Source of the DNA: a virus
Reading direction: 5' to 3' (one strand)
DNA: 28,327 bases
IMG/VR virus record: IMGVR_UViG_3300006315_000024
Span: 1-28,327 of that record
The position numbers were made by a program, and so were the translations under genes. The notes under the pieces were generated by a model, which ran no database searches, was not told where the DNA came from, and was given only the letters and a program-made list of their open reading frames with translations. Shown here in pieces: positions 7,798-15,744 of the stretch (positions are counted from its first letter, which is position 1; each line of letters begins with the position of its first letter).

Positions 7798-9670
7798 TCA
7801 AAAAAGACAACAAGGTTTTAGTGTATTAAAAAATGTAGTTAATAGACAAGAACAACAAAGACAAAATGAAGAATCTGGCTACTTTGCAAATTTAGCTAGA
7901 ACAGGGTTAGGTCAAGGCGTAGCTTTTGGTTTTGGAGATGAAATAGAAGCCGGAATTGGTGCAGCTTATGATAAGTTTGTAAAAGGAAAAGACTTTACTG
8001 ATAGTTATGCTGATAGAAAGGAAAATATTGATGAAAATATAAGTCAATTTAGAGAATCAAATCCTGTTGCTGCTTATGGATCAGAAGTTGTTGGATCTAT
8101 AGGAACAGGAGCTTTAGCTGTTCCGAAATTACTTGCTAAAGGCGCAACAAAAATTAGCAGTAAATTAGGAAGTAAAAAAGCACAAGATAAATTAAAAGAC
8201 GCAGCAGCAAACACTTATATTCAAGGTGCTGTATCAGGTGGATTGTATGGAGCTGGAACAGGAGAAGGATCTGTAGCTGATAGAGCTAGTAACGCAGCTA
8301 TGTTAGCTGCAGCTAGTCCTGTTTTACAAAAAGGAATAACAGCTGCAACTCCTGTAATTACACAAGCTGGTAAAAATTTATTAGAAAAAGGTATAAAACC
8401 AACTGCATCTCAATTATTTAGTGAAGGCGCTTTAAAAGGAAGTAAATTTATTCCGGCTGTTGCCAACCAATTTGAACAAATGATTAGCTCATATCCTGGT
8501 GTTGGCCTACCTATAGCAAGGCAAAAAATTAACGCATTAAGGAATTTTAATTTTTCTATAGTTGATGATGCTTTAGAACCAATAGGAGAAAAAGTTACAA
8601 GAAATGATACTGTTTTAGGAAAAACCGCACAAGTAATTGATAAAGTTACAGGCGGTAAAACTCAATTAGCAAACAAACCTTTTGCTCAAGGGAAACCGTC
8701 ATTTGGTGATGTTAAAAGAATTGATTCAGAAAAAGCAATAAACTTTGGTGTATCAGATGCTCTTGAAGAAGGTTTTGCAAAAGTTAATGTTTTCTATGAT
8801 GATGCTATAAATAGTTTAGGTAACATTACTACTGATAACGCAAAAGCTATTACTAATATTACAAAAAATATAGCAACAGATTTAAGGAAGGTTGGAGTAA
8901 AAGCAGATGAAGTAAATAAAGTTGTTAAAAAAATTGATAGCATTATGGACGGAACAATATTTAATAAAACAACAACAAAAGCTACTAAGAAAAAACCAAA
9001 AATTACAAAGAGAACACCAAGAGAAGATTTGACGGGACAAAAATTAGTTCAAATTCGTAGAGAAATTTTAGATTTAAAAAAGAATAGAAGGGTTATACAA
9101 GATGAAGATACCATTCAATATTTAGATGATTTATTAGATCAAATTAATAAAACTTTACCTAAAGGTGCTTCTGAAAAGTTAAATCAAGCTAATATGTCAT
9201 ACGCAAGATTAAAAACAATGGAAAGAGCAGTTGATAAAGGTTCGAGAACACAAGGTTTACAATCTGGTGAGAAAATTATGACACCAAGACAGTATAAAAA
9301 ACAAGTTGAATTAGACGCTAAAAAAGCTGGGTTACAAAAACCTAATACACAAACAAAAGCGTATCAACTTTCAAATGATGCTGATTCTGTCATGGGATCA
9401 AGTTTTCCTGATAGCGGAACAGCATCACGATTATTGTTGCAAGGTAATATACCAGGTGTAATTAGAGATGTATTACAAAGATCCGCTGCGGCAGTTGCTG
9501 GGTATAATCCAGTTTCACAAGCGATATTAAGATCTACTCCTGGAGCGGTAAGACAAACAGTAAGTAGTCCGGTAGCAGCAAGTGGCATTTTAAATACTTT
9601 AAAACCACAAGATATTCAATTAGAGCAAGAAGATAATTCGTTACAAGGTTTATTAGAAAGGAGAAGATAA
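7790..9670 (+). CDS. Large virion protein, probable internal or ejection protein
   Basis: A 626-residue protein. Residues about 38-60 (LGQGVAFGFGDEIEAGIGAAYD) form an alternating Gly/Ala and aromatic segment that is a known N-terminal feature of many phage internal virion or tail proteins. Residues about 90-190 contain several Gly/Ala-rich hydrophobic helices (YGSEVVGSIGTGALAVPKLL, YIQGAVSGGLYGAGTGEGS, MLAAASPVLQKG) that could insert in a membrane. Central residues are Lys-rich and helical, and the C-terminus is Pro- and Gln-rich. Helices that can enter a membrane plus long charged helices fit an ejection protein that extends the short tail of a podovirus. No enzymatic motif is visible. The ATG overlaps the end of the previous gene; the stop overlaps the next ATG by one base. 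Confidence 0.65.
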   Translation: MSNQKRQQGFSVLKNVVNRQEQQRQNEESGYFANLARTGLGQGVAFGFGDEIEAGIGAAYDKFVKGKDFTDSYADRKENIDENISQFRESNPVAAYGSEVVGSIGTGALAVPKLLAKGATKISSKLGSKKAQDKLKDAAANTYIQGAVSGGLYGAGTGEGSVADRASNAAMLAAASPVLQKGITAATPVITQAGKNLLEKGIKPTASQLFSEGALKGSKFIPAVANQFEQMISSYPGVGLPIARQKINALRNFNFSIVDDALEPIGEKVTRNDTVLGKTAQVIDKVTGGKTQLANKPFAQGKPSFGDVKRIDSEKAINFGVSDALEEGFAKVNVFYDDAINSLGNITTDNAKAITNITKNIATDLRKVGVKADEVNKVVKKIDSIMDGTIFNKTTTKATKKKPKITKRTPREDLTGQKLVQIRREILDLKKNRRVIQDEDTIQYLDDLLDQINKTLPKGASEKLNQANMSYARLKTMERAVDKGSRTQGLQSGEKIMTPRQYKKQVELDAKKAGLQKPNTQTKAYQLSNDADSVMGSSFPDSGTASRLLLQGNIPGVIRDVLQRSAAAVAGYNPVSQAILRSTPGAVRQTVSSPVAASGILNTLKPQDIQLEQEDNSLQGLLERRR

Positions 9671-9801
9671 TGAAAAAATTATTAGTTATATTACCATTAG
9701 TATTTATTATTGGGTGTGCTGGACACATATCTATACAGACACAAACACCAAAAGATACTGATTTAGAAATAGTAATTAAATCAAAAAAACACGAGAATTA
9801 A
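9670..9801 (+). CDS. Tiny lipoprotein (43 aa), candidate spanin-like or exclusion protein
   Basis: ATG 9670 overlaps the stop of the previous gene (TAATG) and the TAA is at 9799-9801, 1 bp before the next start. The product has a classic lipoprotein signal: MKK, a hydrophobic core LLVILPLVFI, and lipobox IIGC with Cys16 as the lipidated residue. The mature peptide is only 28 residues (CAGHISIQTQTPKDTDLEIV...). The +2 residue after the Cys is Ala, so outer-membrane sorting would be expected. Small phage lipoproteins include Rz1-type outer spanins and superinfection-exclusion proteins; here there is no adjacent Rz-like inner-membrane partner, and it lies among virion genes, so neither can be chosen. 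It is often missed because of its size. Confidence 0.7.
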   Translation: MKKLLVILPLVFIIGCAGHISIQTQTPKDTDLEIVIKSKKHEN

Positions 9802-9802
9802 T

Positions 9803-10366
9803 ATGTCAACATCTTTAATTGCAAAACCAATTAATACTATGATGCAAAAAGCAGTAGCGCAAAAAATGCAAAGCAGATTGGGTGATGATCAGGAAGATGC
9901 TGTCAAGATTGCTGAAATACCAGCTATGTATGCTAGTAAAGTTAGGGACATACCAAGTAATATTGGAACGCAAGTTCGTAATATACCGCAAAATTTTAGC
10001 AAATCTGTTGATGAAAGAGTTAATGCTGTTAGAAATTTAACGCCACAAAATGTCGGCAAATTTGTTATGAACCAAGCTCAAAAAAAAATAACAGATATTG
10101 CTAATCCTGTTCAGACATTTCAAAGAAAATTTGCTGAATCTGTTAGTAGTCCTAATCCAGGTAAATATAATCCTTTAAATCAAATTAAAGCGACAATGCC
10201 TGAAGCTATGGTAAGAGAAGGTATGCCAAAATCAAATGCGGCTATGATGAGAAATTTTACAAATACGGTAAATCCAAGTATGCCTGAAGCGCCTAAAGAT
10301 ATTAACAGAAATAATGATGACGAATTGTTAGAATTTTTAAAAGAATTAGATCTTAAAAGAAGCTAA
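9803..10366 (+). CDS. Hypothetical basic protein at the end of the virion operon
   Basis: A 187-residue protein, starting 1 bp after the lipoprotein stop. It contains short degenerate repeats with Pro and Asn (IPAMYASKVRDIPSNIGTQV, RNIPQNFSKSV, TPQNVGKFV) and many Met residues. The C-terminus switches to an acidic and then basic helix (NNDDELLEFLKELDLKRS). The repeated xxIPxN helix breaks and lack of Cys or Trp suggest a scaffold-like, extended protein, perhaps a minor virion or ejection component like its neighbours. I do not recognise a family. Its stop overlaps the stop of the convergent minus-strand gene by 4 bases. Confidence 0.6.
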   Translation: MSTSLIAKPINTMMQKAVAQKMQSRLGDDQEDAVKIAEIPAMYASKVRDIPSNIGTQVRNIPQNFSKSVDERVNAVRNLTPQNVGKFVMNQAQKKITDIANPVQTFQRKFAESVSSPNPGKYNPLNQIKATMPEAMVREGMPKSNAAMMRNFTNTVNPSMPEAPKDINRNNDDELLEFLKELDLKRS

Positions 10367-10572
10367 TTATATTTATCTAAATTCTGAAAATGATCTAGTT
10401 GAATATTAATATATTTTAAACCTGAACTTATCTGTTCCGTTTCTTTTACTAATTCTTCTGTTTGTGGTGTAGTTACTGATAAATCTTCTAAACGATCTAA
10501 ACCTTGTTGATATAAATGTCTTAGAACTAAGACAGTATTTTTATTAAACATTTCATTTCTAATTTTGCTCAT
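10363..10572 (-). CDS. Small hypothetical protein (69 aa), convergent to the virion operon
   Basis: I start at the ATG at 10572 because AAAGGAAAG lies just upstream on the minus strand; a TTG start 18 bases earlier would begin inside that site. The product (MSKIRNEMFNKNTVLVLRHL...) is helical: LVLRHLYQQGLDRLEDLSV, then a Glu- and Thr-rich turn, then SSGLKYINIQLDHFQNLDKYN. No family is recognised. It is the only minus-strand gene in the first 20 kb and reads out of the control region at 10573-10718, so it may be expressed with early genes and possibly regulate the switch to the convergent late operon. There is no terminator-like hairpin between the two convergent genes. Confidence 0.5.
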   Translation of the reverse strand: MSKIRNEMFNKNTVLVLRHLYQQGLDRLEDLSVTTPQTEELVKETEQISSGLKYINIQLDHFQNLDKYN

Positions 10573-10667
10573 AATATTCTTTCCTTTCAATTCATAATAT
10601 TTTGATTCTAAAAAAAATCTACAGGCATTTTTAAAAAGCTGTTGATATGTTGTGGAAAAAATAAAAT

Positions 10668-10695
10668 TTGATTCAAAAACGAATCATAATAATTT
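10668..10695 (+). promoter_or_regulatory. Candidate promoter for the replication operon
   Basis: TTGATT (10668-10673) and TAATTT (10690-10695) are 16 bp apart, before the exonuclease gene, which has AAGGAGAG as its ribosome binding site. The spacer contains ACGAATCA at 10679-10686, a motif also in the minus-strand promoter at 23864-23892. GATTC and GAATC here form a short inverted pair around AAAAAC (10670-10685). The opposite strand of this 146-bp gene-free region probably holds the promoter of the 69-residue minus-strand gene: an AGAATCAAAATATTAT stretch lies on that strand near 10590-10612. Confidence 0.45.
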
Positions 10696-10718
10696 AATCT
10701 GCGGACAAGGAGAGAATA

Positions 10719-11585
10719 ATGAAAATAAAAATACCTGGAGTATATGAAAATTTACCTATAGAAGTTTACCATGCACAATCACCTTTAGGATCTACGGGTG
10801 TAAAACAAATGCACAATGGAACTATAGCTCATTATAAATATGGTGAATTTAAAAGTAAGCCACATTTTGATATTGGAACTGCAATTCATGTCATTTTGTT
10901 AGAACCTGAAAATTTTGAAAAAAATGTATTAGTCGTAGAAAACAGAAAGACAAAAGAATACAAAGAATTAAAAGATAAAAAAACAGGCAGTCAAGTTATA
11001 GTAACAAGATCTGAATATGATAAAATTATTAGATTAAGAGAAAAAGTATTTAGCAAAACAGAAAACAACAAAATTTTATTAAGTGATTTTGGAGTTTCAG
11101 AAAAATCTGCATTTGTTAGATGTCCTAAAACAAACCTTAAATTAAAGTGCAGACCTGATAGAGTTATAGAGGGAGAGTTTTCTGATATTTTAATAGATAT
11201 AAAAAGTTGTCAAAGTGCATCTTACGATAAAGTTGTTTATGATATTGCTAAATATGGCTACCACATTCAAGAGGCCTTTTACCGTTATGTTTGGCAATTA
11301 GCTACCGGTAAAGAAATTTCAAGATTTCTTTTTTTATTTGTAGAAAAAGAACCCCCATTTGCATCATGTATTTATGAAATAGAAGATTCATTTGTTAATG
11401 AGGGAAGGGCTTGTATGGAACGAGTCTTAGATCTGTATCAAATGGCAGAGTTAGACGGTGTTTATAATGATTTTCCAGATGAAATTGTAAAAGCTACATT
11501 TCCACCATATCAATATAAACTTACTGATCCACCAGAAGAACAGACATTAGTTTTAAATCAACCATTAAATTTAGAGGAGATATAA
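10719..11585 (+). CDS. PD-(D/E)XK exonuclease, RecE / exodeoxyribonuclease VIII-like
   Basis: A 288-residue protein with the layout of the phage PDDEXK_1 / RecE-like nuclease family. Residues 50-62 (FDIGTAIHVILLE) give the conserved GTAxHxxxLEP helix. CRPDRV (144-149) supplies the first acidic residue, LIDIKSC (158-164) is the D-x-K strand, and YHIQEAFYRY (181-190) is the QxxxY helix that packs on the active site. In phage recombination systems this enzyme digests one strand of a double-stranded end and hands the 3' overhang to an annealing protein. The following gene encodes an SSB-like protein, which supports a role in recombination or concatemer repair. No annealase (Beta, Erf or RecT type) is visible in this window. 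It is the first gene after the control region. Confidence 0.85.
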   Translation: MKIKIPGVYENLPIEVYHAQSPLGSTGVKQMHNGTIAHYKYGEFKSKPHFDIGTAIHVILLEPENFEKNVLVVENRKTKEYKELKDKKTGSQVIVTRSEYDKIIRLREKVFSKTENNKILLSDFGVSEKSAFVRCPKTNLKLKCRPDRVIEGEFSDILIDIKSCQSASYDKVVYDIAKYGYHIQEAFYRYVWQLATGKEISRFLFLFVEKEPPFASCIYEIEDSFVNEGRACMERVLDLYQMAELDGVYNDFPDEIVKATFPPYQYKLTDPPEEQTLVLNQPLNLEEI

Positions 11586-11586
11586 T

Positions 11587-12213
11587 ATGGCATTAGGTGT
11601 AATAGATGAAAACGAAGGAAATGGCGATACTTACGATAGATTAAAGTTTAACGCAAAAGAAGGTAAGTATTTTCATTCATACTACGATAGGGAAAACAGC
11701 TCTAAGGAAGAAGAAGAATTTACTGATAATTTTAGAGCTATTGTAGATTTTAACGATATTGATGTTGGTTGGGCTGATTTTTCGGGATCTGAGCCAAGTG
11801 TTATAACAGTAAAATTACCGAATCAATTACCAAATAAACCAAGTGATGATCACAAAAAATATGCAAATGTAAAGCTATACAATTCTAAATTTGGTGTGGT
11901 AAATTTTGGCAGTAGTGCGCAAAGTGTATTGCAAAAGATAGACGAACTACATGACGCTTATACAAAGGCCAACAAAAAGGAGTTATTACCACTTGTTCAT
12001 TTTAACGGTGTAACCGAACCTAAAAGATTTGGTAAAGGAACAGTAAAATTACCTATATTTGAAATAGTAGGTTGGAAATCCCGTAAAGAAATGGAAACTG
12101 TCATTGGTAAGCAGACAGAACCAAAAAAAGAAACAGCACCGGTTAAAGAAGAATCGGCTGCAAAAAAAGATTTAGATGATCTTTCTTCTGCTTTTGGTGA
12201 TGATGATTTTTAA
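11587..12213 (+). CDS. SSB-like ssDNA-binding protein with acidic C-terminal tail
   Basis: A 208-residue protein. The N-terminal 165 residues contain strand-like segments (FRAIVDFNDIDVGWADFS, SVITVKLPNQL, KYANVKLYNSKFGVVNFGSS, KLPIFEIVGWKSR) consistent with an OB-fold. Residues 170-195 are a Lys/Glu/Ala-rich linker. The last ten residues are SSAFGDDDF, an acidic tip with a terminal Phe. That order (OB-like body, charged linker, acidic tip ending in Phe) is the hallmark of SSB and T7 gp2.5-type proteins, in which the tip recruits polymerase and helicase. It starts 1 bp after the nuclease stop, in the same operon. I infer ssDNA binding from this architecture; no residue pattern proves it. Confidence 0.65.
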   Translation: MALGVIDENEGNGDTYDRLKFNAKEGKYFHSYYDRENSSKEEEEFTDNFRAIVDFNDIDVGWADFSGSEPSVITVKLPNQLPNKPSDDHKKYANVKLYNSKFGVVNFGSSAQSVLQKIDELHDAYTKANKKELLPLVHFNGVTEPKRFGKGTVKLPIFEIVGWKSRKEMETVIGKQTEPKKETAPVKEESAAKKDLDDLSSAFGDDDF

Positions 12214-12215
12214 TT

Positions 12216-12310
12216 AATACGCATCACAAGTGGGTGTGTATTGATCGGAAAGAGTAGGGAACTTAACAACAACTAAGTTTAATTCTCCCCTCTTTAGTCC
12301 TACTCTTTCC
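12216..12310 (+). ncRNA. Candidate structured RNA between the SSB-like and methylase genes
   Basis: Within the 226-bp gap 12214-12439 there are two consecutive folded parts. First, AATACGCAT (12216-12224) pairs with GTGTGTATT (12234-12242) including two G-U pairs. Second, GGAAAGAGTAGG (12247-12258) pairs perfectly with CCTACTCTTTCC (12299-12310), a 12-bp stem enclosing a smaller hairpin AACTTA / TAAGTT (12260-12265 with 12274-12279, 8-nt loop) and the pyrimidine-rich ATTCTCCCCTCTTTAGT. There is no U-tract after the long stem, so it is not an ordinary terminator. It may be a small RNA, a leader, or an mRNA processing site. Orientation is assumed to follow the flanking genes. The rest of the gap (12311-12439) is T-rich, with a second short inverted pair TATCTCC / GGAGATA around a spacer. 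Confidence 0.45.
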
Positions 12311-12439
12311 AACCCCCTTGTATGCTGAAACACGAAAAGTCTGAAATAATGATTAATTTGTTTTTTGTTTTTTATATCTCCTTTGGAAACTTTTTGTTTG
12401 AGGGAGATAACGAAATAGTTATGTGTAGAAGGAACTTAA

Positions 12440-13033
12440 ATGCCGAAATTACAATCCAAGTCTAAAACAACATTAAAAACAGGGTTAAGAGCAGATCAAG
12501 ATTTATACCCAACACCGAAGTCTTGCACAGAAGAATTATTAAAAAGAGAAAAGTTTGTAGGAAGAATATGGGAATGTGCTTGTGGTCTAGGCGATATAAG
12601 CGAAGTCCTTTTGGACGAAGGACATACTGTTTTATCAACTGATATTGTAGATCATGGTTACGAAAATCTAAGTGCTATTGCTGATTTTTTACAATGCACC
12701 TACAGCGAAAGCATACCAAGAAACATTGTTACAAACCCACCGTTTAAATATGCAAATGAATTTATTAAACATGGAATAGAATTAACAAAACCTCATAACG
12801 GTAAGTTAGCTTTATTTTTAAGATTTAATATTGCAGAAGGTCAAAAAAGATACCATGAGATATGGAGTAAAAACCCACCAGCTAGAGTTTGGATCTTTTC
12901 AAAAAGACAAACATTATGGAGAGGGAAAGAAAAAAAACCAAAAGGTCGAAGTGGAACAACAGCTTATGCTTGGTATATTTGGGAAGGTGGAACATCTCCT
13001 GGAGATACAAGAATGAAATGGATAGAGCCATGA
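12440..13033 (+). CDS. DNA adenine-type methyltransferase (class I SAM-dependent)
   Basis: A 197-residue protein with the two signature motifs of a DNA amino-methyltransferase in alpha/gamma order: an SAM-binding motif WECACGLGDIS (44-54, the GxG-type loop), an acidic end of strand 2 (STDI, 66-69), then NPPF (99-102), the catalytic D/NPPF/Y motif that positions an adenine amino group. YPTP (23-26) upstream is also seen in phage adenine methylases. It is short compared with stand-alone methylases because the target-recognition part is small. No restriction partner lies beside it, so protection of phage DNA against host restriction is the most natural role. The coupled stop and start (ATGA at 13030) tie it to the next two genes. 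Confidence 0.8.
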   Translation: MPKLQSKSKTTLKTGLRADQDLYPTPKSCTEELLKREKFVGRIWECACGLGDISEVLLDEGHTVLSTDIVDHGYENLSAIADFLQCTYSESIPRNIVTNPPFKYANEFIKHGIELTKPHNGKLALFLRFNIAEGQKRYHEIWSKNPPARVWIFSKRQTLWRGKEKKPKGRSGTTAYAWYIWEGGTSPGDTRMKWIEP

Positions 13034-13110
13034 GTTTTGACAGAATAATTGTTTTAATAATGACAAGCATTTTAGCTATGGCATTTTTTATGGGAGCTTT
13101 CATTGGATAA
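13030..13110 (+). CDS. 26-aa membrane peptide overlapping both neighbours
   Basis: An ATG at 13030 overlaps the methylase stop (ATGA), and the frame ends with TAA at 13108-13110, overlapping the primase-helicase start by 8 bases. The peptide is MSFDRIIVLIMTSILAMAFF plus MGAFIG, one hydrophobic helix with four Met. Its translation would carry ribosomes to the TTG start of the next gene, since GGGAGC (13092-13097), which serves as that gene's Shine-Dalgarno, lies within it. It may be a true membrane peptide or only a leader for coupling; the frame is complete but too short to prove. Confidence 0.4.
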   Translation: MSFDRIIVLIMTSILAMAFFMGAFIG

Positions 13111-14917
13111 GAAATATATAGAGGCCATAAAATTCGTATCTCAAGAATTTTGGGGTGAACCCACTTTAAAAAATGATGATGAATGGCGCTTTGGTAATAA
13201 GTTAAGTAAAGCTGTTAATTTAAAAGACGCTACATATTTTGATTTTGAGGAAAATGAAGGTGGCGGTTTAATTGATTTAATAACGAAACACAAAAAATTA
13301 CAGGGTAAAGATTTATCTGATTATCTATACAACAATTTTAGAATAGGCGAACAACAAAAAGAAACTAAAAAAGAAACTAAGGTTGTTGAGGAATATAACT
13401 ATAAAGATGAAAACAATAATATTGTTTATCAAGTTATAAGATTAGAACCGAAAAGTTTTAGACAAAGAAGAATAGAAAACGGCAAAACTATTTGGGGGTT
13501 AAATGGTATAGATCCTTTACCTTATAATTTACCGGAGATCCTAAAAGATAATGACAAAACAATCTTTATTGTTGAAGGAGAAAAAGACGCAGATAGGTTA
13601 ATGGGATTAGGTTTTCTTGCTACGACTAATAGTGGCGGCAGTAAGAATTGGAAACAAGAACTTAACAAATGGTTTAAAGATAGAAGGGTTATGTTAATAC
13701 CTGATAATGATACTGCTGGATATGAACATATAGATAAAATAGCACAATCATTATTACCTTTTACAAGCTCAATACATCTATTGTCATTAGCTGATAAAGT
13801 TAAAGACAAAGGAGATATTAGTGATTACCTGGATAGTGGTGGTGATATGGAAGAACTAATATTGTCTGCTGTTAATTATGAGAAATCACCAGCCAATGTT
13901 TTTCAAACAATGGCTATTGATGATATTTTATCTCTAGGTAATCAAAACTTTTTAGTAGAAAATCTTATGCCGGAACAGGGAATGGTTGTGCTGTATGGCC
14001 AACCAGCTAGTTATAAATCTTTTGTTGCTATTGATTTATGTCTGTCAATCAGTTCAGGCATGGATTGGCAAGGTTTTGATAGTGGTAGGGGTAAATGTTT
14101 ATATATTGCAAGTGAGGGCGTAGGCGGTCTTAAAAAGCGTATTAAGGCATGGTTAATGAAGAATAAACCTGAACAAACTCCAGACTTTCATGTTCTAGCT
14201 CAAACTATAAACTTTTTAAATCAAGAGGAGTTAGATAAGCTAATTAAAACAATTAGAACTATCGGTGATAATTTTGAGTTAATTGTTGTTGATACTGTTG
14301 CTAGAGCTTTATCTAATGCTGGATCAGATGAAAACAGCGCTAGTGATATGGGTTCTTTTATTAGCGCTTGTGATTATATTAGACAAGAAATTCAATGCAC
14401 ATTGTTAGCTATACACCATAGCGGCAAAAACGAATCATCTGGTTTAAGAGGATCTAGCGCTTTGTTAGGCGGTGTTGATACTTCTATTAATTGTCGATAT
14501 GTAAAACCTCATGTTTATCTTGGAGTAGAAAAACAGAAAGACGCTGAAAGTATTGAGGAGATAGCTCTTAAAGTAGAAATGAAATCTTTAATTAATGATA
14601 CTTCTGTTACACTTGAAAAAGTTAATGATGTCGAAAACACAATAACATCAAGCAAACCAAAATTAGGTGCGAATCAAAAGCTAATTTATGATATTGTGGT
14701 CAAAGCCCTTGATTCTGATGTAGCTAAAACAGAATGGATTAATGCTGATTGTGGCGAACAGACTTATGTAAATATATCTGTATTAGAATTTTATGCTATG
14801 GCTCAATTAACAGAAAAGACAACAAGCCATAAAAACCAAGCATTAAAAAGATCTTTATTAGCATTACAAAACAAAGAAATCATAGGTATATGGAACGATA
14901 AGGTTTGGTTAGTATGA
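13103..14917 (+). CDS. Primase-helicase: TOPRIM domain fused to RepA-like AAA ATPase
   Basis: A 604-residue replication protein. Residues 1-80 include FDFEENEGGGLIDLI, a short segment found in primase N-termini, with no Cys zinc ribbon. TOPRIM motifs follow: IFIVEGEKDAD (154-164, catalytic Glu158) and PDNDTAG (200-206, the DxD pair). Residues 265-460 form a RecA/RepA-type ATPase with Walker A GQPASYKS (299-306), Walker B FELIVVD (391-397) and a following HHSGK (438-442) as in the AAA_25 RepA family. The enzyme would prime and unwind phage DNA; it replaces separate DnaG and DnaB functions. The start is TTG at 13103 with GGGAG six bases upstream; no ATG fits better. Its stop overlaps the next ATG (ATGA). 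No DNA polymerase gene is in the window. Confidence 0.85.
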   Translation: MDKKYIEAIKFVSQEFWGEPTLKNDDEWRFGNKLSKAVNLKDATYFDFEENEGGGLIDLITKHKKLQGKDLSDYLYNNFRIGEQQKETKKETKVVEEYNYKDENNNIVYQVIRLEPKSFRQRRIENGKTIWGLNGIDPLPYNLPEILKDNDKTIFIVEGEKDADRLMGLGFLATTNSGGSKNWKQELNKWFKDRRVMLIPDNDTAGYEHIDKIAQSLLPFTSSIHLLSLADKVKDKGDISDYLDSGGDMEELILSAVNYEKSPANVFQTMAIDDILSLGNQNFLVENLMPEQGMVVLYGQPASYKSFVAIDLCLSISSGMDWQGFDSGRGKCLYIASEGVGGLKKRIKAWLMKNKPEQTPDFHVLAQTINFLNQEELDKLIKTIRTIGDNFELIVVDTVARALSNAGSDENSASDMGSFISACDYIRQEIQCTLLAIHHSGKNESSGLRGSSALLGGVDTSINCRYVKPHVYLGVEKQKDAESIEEIALKVEMKSLINDTSVTLEKVNDVENTITSSKPKLGANQKLIYDIVVKALDSDVAKTEWINADCGEQTYVNISVLEFYAMAQLTEKTTSHKNQALKRSLLALQNKEIIGIWNDKVWLV

Positions 14918-15744
14918 AAATAAGTGAAAATGTAAAAAACCCAACATTAAGGATTTTAAGTTTAGGAGCTGGTGTTCAATCTACCGTTATGGCTTTAATG
15001 ACTATGACAGGAGAAATAAAAGATAAACCAGATTGTGCAATATTTTCTGATACAGGAGCAGAACCTAAAAATGTTTATGAACATTTAGAATGGCTAACTA
15101 AACAATTAGATTTTCCTGTTTATATAGTATCAAAAGGTAATTTAAGAGATGATACAATTAATGGTTTTGTATCTAAAAACGGAAATCACAAATTTGCGAC
15201 TATACCATTTTTTTTAAAAAATAGCGGCATGGGTAAGCGTCAATGCACTAATGATTATAAAATACAACCTATATTACAAAAAACTAGACAACTTTTAGGA
15301 GTTAAAAAACATAAAAGAGTTCCAAAAGATACTATTGTTGAAACTTGGATAGGTATATCGCTTGATGAAATAGTCAGGGCAAAAGAAGCAAGAGAGAAAT
15401 GGAATTATAATAGATTTCCATTGTTAGAGCTTGAATTAAAAAGACATCAATTAATTAAATGGTTTGAAGAACGATACCCTAATAGATCATTGACTAAATC
15501 TTCATGCACATTTTGTCCGTTCCATGATGATAAAACTTGGAGAGAGATGAAAAAACATGATCCTGAAAGTTGGCAAGATGCGGTTAAATTTGATAAAAAA
15601 TTAAGAGATAGAGATAGTAAATTTAAAAACGAACAGTTTGTTCACAGATCATGTGTTCCTCTTGATGAAGTTGATTTAGATAATATTGAAGATAAGGGCC
15701 AATACACATTTCTTGATGAATGTGAGGGAATGTGTGGTGTTTAA
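14914..15744 (+). CDS. PAPS-reductase-family PP-loop protein with Cys cluster
   Basis: I start at ATG 14914 because it overlaps the previous stop as ATGA; a TTG 9 bases upstream is less likely. The 276-residue protein has the nucleotide-binding PP-loop ILSLGAGVQST (14-24), followed by FSDTGAEPKNVYEHL (44-58). These are features of phosphoadenosine phosphosulfate reductase-like and DndC-like sulfurtransferases. Cys111, the pair CTFC (198-201), Cys247 and ECEGMC (269-274) could bind an iron-sulfur cluster. The family activates sulfate-type or nucleotide substrates via an adenylated intermediate. Sulfation, DNA phosphorothioation and tRNA sulfur transfer are all known uses of the fold; no DndD/E or tRNA-thiolation genes are nearby, so the substrate is open. 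DNA-modification genes on both sides make a nucleic-acid target reasonable. Confidence 0.75.
   Translation: MKISENVKNPTLRILSLGAGVQSTVMALMTMTGEIKDKPDCAIFSDTGAEPKNVYEHLEWLTKQLDFPVYIVSKGNLRDDTINGFVSKNGNHKFATIPFFLKNSGMGKRQCTNDYKIQPILQKTRQLLGVKKHKRVPKDTIVETWIGISLDEIVRAKEAREKWNYNRFPLLELELKRHQLIKWFEERYPNRSLTKSSCTFCPFHDDKTWREMKKHDPESWQDAVKFDKKLRDRDSKFKNEQFVHRSCVPLDEVDLDNIEDKGQYTFLDECEGMCGV

Noticed and set aside
12322-12350. CTGAAACACGAAAAGTC, resembling hammerhead fragments
   Set aside because: CUGANGA is absent and no pairing stems join the parts.
12831-13103. Frames on both strands at the end of the adenine methylase
   Set aside because: They lie inside the methylase or are antisense to it; only the 26-codon peptide at 13030 has a coupled start.
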